In this document: positions 13,530 through 19,395 of the stretch, in pieces
Layout: the number at the start of each line of letters is the position of its first letter
Numbering within the stretch: position 1 is the stretch's first letter
Virus record (IMG/VR): IMGVR_UViG_3300037054_000148
Location: 248,001-312,000 of that record
Origin: a virus
Strand: one strand, 5' to 3'
Length of the DNA: 64,000 bases
The notes under the pieces: generated by a model
The model's database searches: none
The model's input: the letters and a program-made list of their open reading frames with translations, nothing else
Told to the model about the DNA's origin: nothing
Position numbers and translations under genes: made by a program

Positions 13530-13945
13530 TCAACCTTGCAAGGCATTTTGACCGTGAACACCCCGTGGCTGACCCAGAGGTTCAGGAGACCGTCAGGGCT
13601 GAACTGACGGAGGCGGGAGTCAAGATAGAGGAGCACGAGTTCCTGCTCGATAGTTGCGGGGAAGTCCCCACCTCTATTATGGGAGTGGCGTGTCACTGGA
13701 GTTTCAGACGGGCGTGGTACTACTGGGTCGCCAAGGGGCCTGGAATCCCCGTGGAGTGGGCCGAGGATTTCAACAAGCGATGGGGGAAGGAAGTAAGGGC
13801 AGAGGGAGATTGTGGATGCCGTGGGCCACTGTTCTGGAACGAGGGCTTTGGGACGGGAAATTACCACATCGATTCCCAAGCCGGTCTGAGTGCTTTTGTA
13901 GAACTTTTGAAGCTGATTCACGTTCCCAGGAAAAAAGAAGACTGA
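13526..13945 (+). CDS. Hypothetical protein (139 aa)
   Basis: Starts in an ATGA overlap. Contains ACHWSFRRAWYYWVAKGPGI and CGCRGP, with the end YHIDSQAGLSAFVELL. The pattern (WxFxRAWYYW) looks like a conserved phage hypothetical, with no catalytic motif I can name. It precedes the tRNA cluster. Confidence 0.75.
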   Translation: MINLARHFDREHPVADPEVQETVRAELTEAGVKIEEHEFLLDSCGEVPTSIMGVACHWSFRRAWYYWVAKGPGIPVEWAEDFNKRWGKEVRAEGDCGCRGPLFWNEGFGTGNYHIDSQAGLSAFVELLKLIHVPRKKED

Positions 13946-13968
13946 GGATTCGAAATATCGAGTATCAT
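13939..13968 (+). promoter_or_regulatory. Possible tRNA-cluster promoter
   Basis: AGACTGA at 13939-13945, a 17-nt spacer, and TATCAT at 13963-13968, about 15 nt before the first tRNA. The -35 half is a weaker match to the TANNCAA element; the position is what makes it likely. Confidence 0.4.
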
Positions 13969-13982
13969 CTATACAGAGCACT

Positions 13983-14057
13983 GCGGGTATGATGTAATGG
14001 TCAGCCTGAAACCTTGCCATGGTTTACGAAGGAGTTCGATTCTCCTTACCCGCTCCA
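13983..14057 (+). tRNA. tRNA-Gly (GCC)
   Basis: Acceptor GCGGGTA/TACCCGC, anticodon stem AAACC/GGTTT around loop TTGCCAT (anticodon GCC), T-arm AGGAG-TTCGATT-CTCCT, encoded CCA at 14055-14057. The D-stem has one mismatch. 75 nt. Confidence 0.85.
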
Positions 14058-14097
14058 GTTCCAGATCTTTCTCATTTAGACTCTAACAGCACCACCT

Positions 14098-14175
14098 ATC
14101 TCAAACTGCGATTTGTGGGTTCGATTCCCACCTCTGCGCCTTGCGCGGAGTGGCCAAACTGGAAAAGGCAGCAGT
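14098..14175 (+). tRNA. Circularly permuted tRNA gene (candidate tRNA-Glu, CTC)
   Basis: The 3' half lies upstream. It has the anticodon-stem strand ACTGC (14105-14109), variable loop GATTT, T-arm GTGGG-TTCGATT-CCCAC (14115-14131), and acceptor strand CTCTGCG (14132-14138). Five nucleotides later the 5' half begins: acceptor CGCGGAG (14144-14150), T8, D-arm GCC-AAACTGGAAAA-GGC (14153-14169), A26, and anticodon-stem strand GCAGT (14171-14175). Acceptor strands and anticodon strands each pair only with the other half. All usual invariant positions (T8, A14, R15/Y48, G18G19, A21, TTC, A58) are filled. Joined, the loop is best read (A/C)TCTCAA, anticodon CTC. CCA is not encoded, unlike the other four tRNAs. 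The 5' leader (14076-14083) and 3' trailer (14186-14193) are complementary over 8 bp. Permuted tRNAs are known from red and green algae and an archaeon. Confidence 0.7.
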
Positions 14176-14201
14176 CCCGAAATACGAGTCTAGTTTTATA
14201 T

Positions 14202-14277
14202 ATCCGGATGCCTGGAGTGGTATCAGGTCTCTGTCACATGGAGAAACACGTGGGTTCAAATCCCACTCCGGATACCA
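14202..14277 (+). tRNA. tRNA-Val (CAC)
   Basis: Acceptor ATCCGGA/TCCGGAT, D-stem CCTG/CAGG, anticodon stem TCTCT/GGAGA with loop GTCACAT (anticodon CAC), T-arm GTGGG-TTCAAAT-CCCAC, encoded ACCA end. The anticodon stem has one G-T pair and position 26 seems absent, so the anticodon call is less firm than the tRNA call. Confidence 0.7.
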
Positions 14278-14278
14278 T

Positions 14279-14354
14279 GCACCCGTAACTCAGCGGACAG
14301 AGTGGTTGGCTTCGAACCAACTGGTCGGGGGTTCGATCCCCTCCGGGTGTACCA
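14279..14354 (+). tRNA. tRNA-Arg (TCG)
   Basis: Acceptor GCACCCG/CGGGTGT, anticodon stem GTTGG/CCAAC, loop CTTCGAA (anticodon TCG), T-arm closing GGGGG-TTCGATC-CCCTC region, encoded ACCA. One nucleotide separates it from tRNA-Val. Confidence 0.9.
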
Positions 14355-14357
14355 AAT

Positions 14358-14432
14358 GCCCAAGTAGTGATAACGGTAGCACGAAGGTTTCGTACTCCTT
14401 CAGAGACGGTTCGATTCCGTTCTTGGGCTCCA
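14358..14432 (+). tRNA. tRNA-Thr (CGT)
   Basis: Acceptor GCCCAAG/CTTGGGC, D-stem GTG/CAC, anticodon arm AAGGT-TTCGTAC-TCCTT (anticodon CGT, one T-T mismatch at the loop), T-arm GACGG-TTCGATT-CCGTT, encoded TCCA. Confidence 0.85.
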
Positions 14433-14448
14433 TTTAAAGGATCAACGC

Positions 14449-14703
14449 ATGAGTCAAGAGGATAAGCATCAGCACATCATCCAGCGTCTCACCTGTCTTA
14501 AGGACTCTTCATTGATCCAGACGGGAATGACGCTGGATTTGTATCAGCGAGAGGGGACGGATCGAAGTGTCTTCTTTGTCAAGATCCCGGCTCTGGCTGA
14601 TCAACTTTTCGAGGTGTTCGACAACCATCATGGTTTTTCCTTTGAAGAATGTCGAGCATACATTCGAATTGTGCTAGGTATTAAGGAGCAGCCCTTTGAC
14701 TAA
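14449..14703 (+). CDS. Hypothetical protein (84 aa)
   Basis: ATG 14449 follows the tRNA cluster, with AAAGGA upstream. Mixed alpha/beta (SVFFVKIPALADQLFEVFDNH). No family is recognised. It overlaps the peptidyl-tRNA hydrolase start by 8 nt. Confidence 0.7.
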   Translation: MSQEDKHQHIIQRLTCLKDSSLIQTGMTLDLYQREGTDRSVFFVKIPALADQLFEVFDNHHGFSFEECRAYIRIVLGIKEQPFD

Positions 14704-15091
14704 ACAAATGATTGTAATGCGAAAAGATCTCAATATGCGTAAGGGCAAGATGGTGGCTCAGGGGGCTCATGCCTCTGTGGCTGTTTTGCTAAACGCCGGA
14801 GAGTTCGGTGGCGATGGTCCCGTTGATTTTACCCTTCATTTCGAAACTGAAGATGATCCACTTTACTGTTGGATAAGGGGGTTATTCACCAAAATTTGTG
14901 TTTCCGTAGACTCCGAGGAAGAGCTTATGGAAGTATACGGCAAAGCTAAAGAAGCAGGCTTGCTCTGCACTCTCATAACCGACTGTGGTCTGACCGAGTT
15001 CAACGGAGTGCCAACCAAAACTTGCTGTGCGATAGGACCGGCCACTGATGAACAACTTCAGCCAATCACCGGACACCTCAAACTTCTGTAA
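14696..15091 (+). CDS. Peptidyl-tRNA hydrolase 2 (Pth2) family
   Basis: Pth2 (the archaeal/eukaryotic-type hydrolase, also found in some bacteria) releases stalled peptides from peptidyl-tRNA. Recognised by KQMIVMRKDLNMRKGKMVAQ followed by GAHAS, then ICVSVDSEEELMEVYGKAKE, LITDCGLTEFNG and TCCAIGP, in family order and at full length (131 aa; the family is about 115-125). The catalytic-site Lys (MRKGK), His (GAH) and Asp (TDCG) are present. The start is TTG 14696, since AAGGAG ends 7 nt before it; ATG 14708 would be 19 nt away. Its place next to the tRNAs fits a translation role. Confidence 0.9.
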   Translation: MTKQMIVMRKDLNMRKGKMVAQGAHASVAVLLNAGEFGGDGPVDFTLHFETEDDPLYCWIRGLFTKICVSVDSEEELMEVYGKAKEAGLLCTLITDCGLTEFNGVPTKTCCAIGPATDEQLQPITGHLKLL

Positions 15092-15106
15092 TAAATGACT
15101 ATCTGA

Positions 15107-15122
15107 TTCCTCTTCAGAGGAA
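15107..15122 (+). promoter_or_regulatory. Hairpin enclosing a ribosome binding site
   Basis: TTCCTCT/AGAGGAA forms 7 perfect pairs around a TC loop, ending 5 nt before ATG 15128. The SD (AGAGGA) is in the downstream arm and would be blocked when folded. Confidence 0.6.
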
Positions 15123-15127
15123 CCACG

Positions 15128-15391
15128 ATGTCCACACAAGCCTATATCTTCAATGAGTATATCTACGTTGGTGGTGAGCAGGCAGATAACAGCCAGCCTG
15201 CCGCCATTTTTATGTCTACTGGGGACTATGGGAGCTACGACAACTCTTCTCTCAAGTTTTCCCTCTACCCGTCCGCTGGGGCCTATGGGGTCATCCTGTA
15301 CGTGCCGTTGCCGGTTGTCGCCTCCATGGTCAGCACTGGAGTCATCGGCACCACTGCGGGGCTCACAGGCAGCCTACCGACCCCTCATTAA
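15128..15391 (+). CDS. Hypothetical protein (87 aa)
   Basis: Tyr/Gly/Ser-rich and beta-looking (TGDYGSYDNSSLKFSLYP, GVILYVPLPVVASMV). It could be a small virion protein. No family is recognised. Its RBS lies in a hairpin. Confidence 0.7.
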   Translation: MSTQAYIFNEYIYVGGEQADNSQPAAIFMSTGDYGSYDNSSLKFSLYPSAGAYGVILYVPLPVVASMVSTGVIGTTAGLTGSLPTPH

Positions 15392-15402
15392 GGCTAGTTC
15401 AG

Positions 15403-16002
15403 ATGAAACGGATCAGAGCACACTTCTCAGCTAGGCTCCTGGCTGCCCCAATTGAAGGGGATTTGCCAATTGAGGATGAAGAGGATAAGCAGGAGTTCAG
15501 TGGCAAGGATACGAGCCTAACTCCGGCTCAAATGAAGAATAGTGTTCCGGCTTTATTCAACAAAATCCCTTGGCAATCTAGGATCCGAGTGTTTGACATC
15601 GGAGCAGGTAAACCATTGATGGCTGACGCACTTAAGCAGTGGTTCGAACTCAAGGACATCACCTACCTCCCCTATGACAAGTTCAATGGTGAGTCGTACA
15701 ACTTTGAAACTGTAAATCAGATTCGAAGGGGTAAGGCAGATGTGGCGACTGCTTCTAATCTACTCAATGTCATTGCTGAACCCAAGAGCCGTTTAACTGT
15801 CTACAAACAGATGTATAATGCACTTAAGGCTGGTGGAAAATTCTACATCTCTGTCTACTATGATCCAAATAGACGTCCAGGGCAATCCGGCAAGGACAAA
15901 TGGCAGAACCACATTCCCGCCAAAGCGTATCTCGAAGAGGTTCAGACCGTCTTCCCTGATGCTAGAATCCAGAACGGCCTGATCACCGGGACCAAGATCT
16001 GA
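15403..16002 (+). CDS. Class I SAM-dependent methyltransferase
   Basis: A Rossmann-like methyltransferase core is visible: motif I RVFDIGAGK near residues 62-70, an acidic strand end TYLPYDKF, and ADVATASNLLNVI followed by an ALKAGGKFYISVY strand. SAM would bind at the glycine loop. The substrate is unknown; DNA, tRNA or protein are all possible. The N-terminal 45 residues are a separate acidic stretch. ATG 15403 has a weak SD (AAGGC). Confidence 0.75.
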   Translation: MKRIRAHFSARLLAAPIEGDLPIEDEEDKQEFSGKDTSLTPAQMKNSVPALFNKIPWQSRIRVFDIGAGKPLMADALKQWFELKDITYLPYDKFNGESYNFETVNQIRRGKADVATASNLLNVIAEPKSRLTVYKQMYNALKAGGKFYISVYYDPNRRPGQSGKDKWQNHIPAKAYLEEVQTVFPDARIQNGLITGTKI

Positions 16003-16010
16003 GTAATAAT

Positions 16011-16028
16011 CCTTGAGGGGTCTCAGGG
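16011..16028 (+). promoter_or_regulatory. Hairpin next to a ribosome binding site
   Basis: CCTTGAG (16011-16017) pairs with CTCAGGG (16022-16028) over 7 bp with one G-T. The downstream arm runs into AGGGAG, the SD for ATG 16035. Confidence 0.5.
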
Positions 16029-16034
16029 AGCAAC

Positions 16035-16418
16035 ATGGTATCAGAGAAGTATATAAGTATCCAGGAGGCCAAATACCTTCTGGCTAAACATGTTCCTACG
16101 GTGATGGGAGCGTTGATGCTTGAGCGGTTCGAACTGCACCCGCAGAGCCTATATGGAATGGCGGAAATGGTGATCAGCTACTACTCAATCCTGACCCACA
16201 AGCTCTACGGATTCAGCCAGCCGGTAGAATATGAGATGATCAAAAACAGACCGGATCTGGTGAAATACTACCTGGACCGAGTGTTTGAACACATCTTCCA
16301 CGATCTATATCAGAAGGAGATGGAGGACCAGGAAGATCTCCTTCTAAAACGAGTGGAGAACGAGGTTGCGAGGGAACTTGAGGAGAGGATGGGGGCACCG
16401 CTTGAATCTGGACAGTGA
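16035..16418 (+). CDS. Hypothetical protein (127 aa)
   Basis: Helical throughout, with aromatic patches (AEMVISYYSILTHKLYGF) and a charged coiled C-terminus (LLLKRVENEVARELEERMG). No family is recognised. Confidence 0.7.
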   Translation: MVSEKYISIQEAKYLLAKHVPTVMGALMLERFELHPQSLYGMAEMVISYYSILTHKLYGFSQPVEYEMIKNRPDLVKYYLDRVFEHIFHDLYQKEMEDQEDLLLKRVENEVARELEERMGAPLESGQ

Positions 16419-16710
16419 CTTCGACGTTTTGCATTATGAGATTGATCTTGGCTACGGCCCCGTGAATTGGGCTGATAAGAATGCCATCATTGAGGTGCAT
16501 AAGTGCCAGAACGGCTATCTAAAGCACCTCCCGTCCTTGCTTTGCAGTCTGTGCTCTCATGCCGTAACATTTCGAGTCACGATCCATGAATATGAAGCGA
16601 GGAATGAAGCAATCTGTAAATGGAGGAGATCAGAGAACATGCTATCTAAGTTCTCCTTCTCTGAGGACGAGCGCAATTTTGAAAGTCAAATGGACCTGGG
16701 TAGAAGTTAA
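16402..16710 (+). CDS. Hypothetical protein (102 aa, probable TTG start)
   Basis: There is no ATG at a sensible place. TTG 16402, after GGATGGGGG, gives MNLDSDFDVLHYEIDLGYG; an earlier TTG at 16366 is possible. It contains two cysteine pairs (CSLCSH and an isolated C upstream) near the centre, possibly metal-binding. Overlaps the previous gene by 17 nt. Confidence 0.6.
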   Translation: MNLDSDFDVLHYEIDLGYGPVNWADKNAIIEVHKCQNGYLKHLPSLLCSLCSHAVTFRVTIHEYEARNEAICKWRRSENMLSKFSFSEDERNFESQMDLGRS

Positions 16711-16725
16711 TCTAAAGGAGCAAGA

Positions 16726-17022
16726 ATGTTACAAGACCCAAAGGAGCGGCTAGTCCAGCTTTTCATGAAACCCGTCTCTCGTGAGAAGGCTGAAGCACTT
16801 GCCCAGGCTCTGCTCGTAGACGTTGCAGAGCTTAAATTAGACGGTCTAGAATCTATGGAGCGAGTCGAACGGGCCTATGAGGCGGGGTTCTACGATGGCA
16901 GGCATGGGACTCCGTGTGAGCAGATTGAGGCTCAAAATGAGGCAGAGAACGCTAAGTTTGAGTTGAACTACCTGAAGGTTGCCCTAGAAAAAAGAGGGAT
17001 TCCTCTCCCCGAATCCTTCTAG
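16726..17022 (+). CDS. Hypothetical protein (98 aa)
   Basis: AAAGGAG lies before ATG 16726. Helical, ending in a coiled segment (AQNEAENAKFELNYLKVALE). No family is recognised. Confidence 0.7.
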   Translation: MLQDPKERLVQLFMKPVSREKAEALAQALLVDVAELKLDGLESMERVERAYEAGFYDGRHGTPCEQIEAQNEAENAKFELNYLKVALEKRGIPLPESF

Positions 17023-17045
17023 CCGGTAGGCTGAAAAATAACTTC

Positions 17046-17066
17046 GCTTCTCTCTAGTGGAGAAGC
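17046..17066 (+). promoter_or_regulatory. Hairpin enclosing a ribosome binding site
   Basis: GCTTCTC (17046-17052) is perfectly complementary to GAGAAGC (17060-17066), with a 7-nt loop. The SD (GGAG, 17059-17062) is mostly in the downstream arm, and ATG 17068 follows. Confidence 0.6.
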
Positions 17067-17067
17067 C

Positions 17068-17736
17068 ATGAAATCACCCCTTTTTGAAAAGAGTAAAACT
17101 GCCATTCAAGTCGAATATGAATTTAGCACGACCCAAGCCATCTATGATGGAGCCACTACCAGAGATTTACTAGATTTTATACACAACACAATTCAGGATG
17201 AAGATGTGTATGTGGATGAAACGGATGGAATCAAAGGCAAGGAACGTAAGCCTCATATTACTCTGCTTTACGGAATCAGAGAACGCAAACCAGATATTCC
17301 GAAGTTAGAGCAGCTAATTCAGAACCACCCGGCTCTCAATCATGTAAATTGGATTGGGTTGAGTAAATTCGAATCTGTAAAGCATGATGTGTTAGTAATC
17401 CTAATCGAATCAGAAGAAGCTCAAGAACTTTTCACAGACCTAATGGCTATGTATCCGGATAATGCAAACAGTTTTCCAGATTATCAGCCTCACACCACCC
17501 TGGCTTACTTGAAGAAGGGAATGGCGGATAAGTATATTGAGAAGTTCTTTGACTCCTTTGTGGACTCTCCGGTTCCGATCAAGCACCTAGAATTTGAGAA
17601 TAATGGGGATATTGTGGTCTTCGACCCCAATTCAGCCCAGATGAAAAAGGTCATTACCGCTGCCGAGCTACTCACCAAGAAAAGAGCGGAACTGGAGCCC
17701 AAAACAGCTTACGAACGCTGGGTATCAGGTGATTAA
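17068..17736 (+). CDS. 2H phosphoesterase (LigT/2'-5' RNA ligase superfamily)
   Basis: Two HxT motifs define the family: PHITLLYG near residue 68 and PHTTLAYL near residue 145, in the right spacing. 2H enzymes hydrolyse or form 2',5' or cyclic phosphodiester bonds; members act in RNA end processing and, in phages, can degrade cyclic nucleotide signals of CBASS (Acb1). The N-terminal 40 residues and an extended C-terminus (TKKRAELEPKTAYERW) are additional. It is the last gene before a terminator. Confidence 0.85.
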   Translation: MKSPLFEKSKTAIQVEYEFSTTQAIYDGATTRDLLDFIHNTIQDEDVYVDETDGIKGKERKPHITLLYGIRERKPDIPKLEQLIQNHPALNHVNWIGLSKFESVKHDVLVILIESEEAQELFTDLMAMYPDNANSFPDYQPHTTLAYLKKGMADKYIEKFFDSFVDSPVPIKHLEFENNGDIVVFDPNSAQMKKVITAAELLTKKRAELEPKTAYERWVSGD

Positions 17737-17740
17737 TAAA

Positions 17741-17760
17741 AAGGCCCCCGAAGGGGCCTT
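17741..17760. terminator. Bidirectional rho-independent terminator
   Basis: Stem AAGGCCCC / GGGGCCTT with loop CGAA. On the plus strand it is followed by TACTTTACTTT; on the minus strand by TTTTTATT. It separates the 2H gene from the convergent minus-strand gene. Confidence 0.85.
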
Positions 17761-17784
17761 TACTTTACTTTGCCTAGCAGCCTA

Positions 17785-18006
17785 TTAGGGCTTCACGACC
17801 TTGGGGACGATGGGCTTGACTTCCTTCTTCTGAGGAGCAGCCTTGACAGCAGCCTTGGGGGCTACCTTCTTTGCCTTCTTGACGGGCTTCTTTGCCTTGG
17901 GGGCTACTTTGACCACTGGGGCCTTGGAGGCGGCGGGAGCAGGGGCCTGCGCGAATGCGATGGATCCGAGGGCGAGAGCTAGAACTACGAGTGAGAGTCT
18001 CTTCAT
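17785..18006 (-). CDS. Secreted Lys/Ala/Pro-rich protein (73 aa)
   Basis: Starts with a classic signal peptide, MKRLSLVVLALALGSIAFA, with cleavage probably after AFA. The mature 54 residues are almost only K, A, P, V and Q (APKAKKPVKKAKKVAP and similar). Such low-complexity basic tails occur in histone-H1-like and envelope proteins. After export it would sit in the periplasm or outside, where binding to peptidoglycan, LPS or DNA is possible. AAGGAG lies upstream on the minus strand. Confidence 0.8.
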   Translation of the reverse strand: MKRLSLVVLALALGSIAFAQAPAPAASKAPVVKVAPKAKKPVKKAKKVAPKAAVKAAPQKKEVKPIVPKVVKP

Positions 18007-18122
18007 ATTATCTCCTTAAAAGAAATGAAGTTGAGACATAGAATATGCAGGTTCCATGCCAGTCTAGTAACTTAGTAATTGCAAGGGTTACATAGCTGGG
18101 TCTTTAATTAGGTGTTGCAGGA

Positions 18123-18138
18123 TGCCTCACATGAGGCA
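18123..18138. promoter_or_regulatory. 16-bp palindrome in a divergent intergenic region
   Basis: TGCCTCA-CA-TGAGGCA lies between the divergent genes at 18006 and 18184, about 25 nt upstream of a TATATT (18163-18168). Its position suits an operator; the binding protein is unknown. The remaining intergenic DNA (18007-18183) shows nothing else clear. Confidence 0.45.
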
Positions 18139-18183
18139 ATCCGCATGTTCTCGACTTTTTGGTATATTTGTAAGGAGAAGGAC

Positions 18184-18522
18184 ATGGATAAACCCTCAGA
18201 TGTAGAAGTAATTCAAGAAAGTGTAGTAAAGTTAGGGGCCATTCTCTGTAGCAAACTGAACCTCCTGAAGGGGGTGAATGATGAGGTTATGGAGCAGATT
18301 GAAGACATTCGAACAGCCCTTGAAGCCTCCCTTGAATCTCATTCCGAGATCAGACAGAACCAGACCCAAATCCAAATGACCCAAGCGAAGTATATGACAG
18401 AGCATGAGCGAATGAATGAAAGTGTAGTAGCCATATTGGCTGGGCTAAGGGGCTCTATCAACGGGCTAGGTGTTCAGATGAGGGAAATCAAGGGACTCCT
18501 GGAGAAAGACAGGTCAGTTTAA
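18184..18522 (+). CDS. Coiled-coil protein (112 aa)
   Basis: AAGGAG sets ATG 18184. Continuous heptad-like helices (VMEQIEDIRTALEASLE, QIQMTQAKYMTEHERM, VQMREIKGLLEKD) suggest an oligomeric coiled coil. Function unknown. A TATATT -10-like hexamer is at 18163. Confidence 0.75.
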   Translation: MDKPSDVEVIQESVVKLGAILCSKLNLLKGVNDEVMEQIEDIRTALEASLESHSEIRQNQTQIQMTQAKYMTEHERMNESVVAILAGLRGSINGLGVQMREIKGLLEKDRSV

Positions 18523-18565
18523 AAATCGTAATACCCCGTCCCTTAGTAGAATCTCGGGAGGGATT

Positions 18566-19336
18566 ATGCACACTCCACGCTACGGCTGGCACCCAGACTT
18601 ACCTGATTTCCGTGACTTCCGTTTAACTGCGGCAGCCGCACACACGACCACCCCAGATGTGCTGGATCTCCGTCCAAAGATGCCCGTGGTTTACGACCAG
18701 GGTGATTTAGGAAGCTGCACTGGTAACTCTAGTGCCGCTGCATTCGAGTACGATTTGATTAGGCAAGGATTGCCTAGCTGGACTCCAAGTCGTCTGGGCA
18801 TCTACTATGATGAACGAGTCCTTGAAGGGACTGTCAGCACAGATGCGGGGGCACAAATTCGTGATGCTGTCAAAGTCCTAGCCACGAATGGGGCCGCACC
18901 TGAGACTTTGTGGCCTTATGTCCCAGCAAATTTCGCTATGGCCCCTCCGGCTGTCTATGTGAAGACGGCTGCTCAGGACTTAGCCCTCCAGTATGCCCGT
19001 GTCGATCAATCTCAGCTTGGAATTGAAGGATGCCTGTCTAAGGGCTATCCGGTTATTTTCGGGTTTACCGTATACTCTTCATTTGAATCAGAGGCCGTAG
19101 CACGGACAGGGGTCATGCCGATGCCCTCCTCCAAGGAAAAATGCTTAGGGGGCCACGCAGTGCTTTGTGTCGGCTACGAGCGTTCCAAGCGGATGTTCAT
19201 TATCCGTAACTCATGGGGAGTGGGGTGGGGGGATAAGGGATACTTCTATATGCCTTATAACTACCTACTCAACGCTAACCTAGCTGATGACCTTTGGGCT
19301 CTCTACACGGTCGAAGAGGCAGGTAAGCAAGCCTAG
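18566..19336 (+). CDS. Papain-like (C1) cysteine protease
   Basis: Gln45 and Cys51 in YDQGDLGSCTGN form the oxyanion Gln and nucleophile. GGHAVLCVGY supplies the catalytic His and IRNSWGVGWGDKGYFYMPY the Asn. The order and spacing match C1A peptidases lacking a long propeptide. There is no signal peptide, so it acts in the cytoplasm or is packaged. Phage C1 proteases could process virion proteins or attack host targets. GGGAGG precedes ATG 18566. Confidence 0.9.
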   Translation: MHTPRYGWHPDLPDFRDFRLTAAAAHTTTPDVLDLRPKMPVVYDQGDLGSCTGNSSAAAFEYDLIRQGLPSWTPSRLGIYYDERVLEGTVSTDAGAQIRDAVKVLATNGAAPETLWPYVPANFAMAPPAVYVKTAAQDLALQYARVDQSQLGIEGCLSKGYPVIFGFTVYSSFESEAVARTGVMPMPSSKEKCLGGHAVLCVGYERSKRMFIIRNSWGVGWGDKGYFYMPYNYLLNANLADDLWALYTVEEAGKQA

Positions 19337-19372
19337 GATCTAGACCAGACACAGGGTGGGAAAGTGACTATT

Positions 19373-19386
19373 CACTTCTAGAAGTG
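19373..19386 (+). promoter_or_regulatory. Hairpin upstream of a ribosome binding site
   Basis: CACTTC-TA-GAAGTG is a perfect 14-nt palindrome running into GAGG, the SD for ATG 19396. It resembles the hairpins before the genes at 15128, 16035 and 17068. Confidence 0.5.
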
Positions 19387-19395
19387 GAGGCTGTT

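Noticed and set aside
14076-14193. Bulge-helix-bulge splice motif at the permuted tRNA
   Set aside because: Outside the 8-bp clamp I could find only a 3-bp central pairing and uneven bulges, so the canonical archaeal motif is not claimed.
14058-14201. Two independent decayed tRNAs instead of one permuted tRNA
   Set aside because: Each half lacks any partner on its own outer side, while acceptor and anticodon strands match the other half exactly, and the outer flanks are complementary as well. Decay would not preserve all of this.
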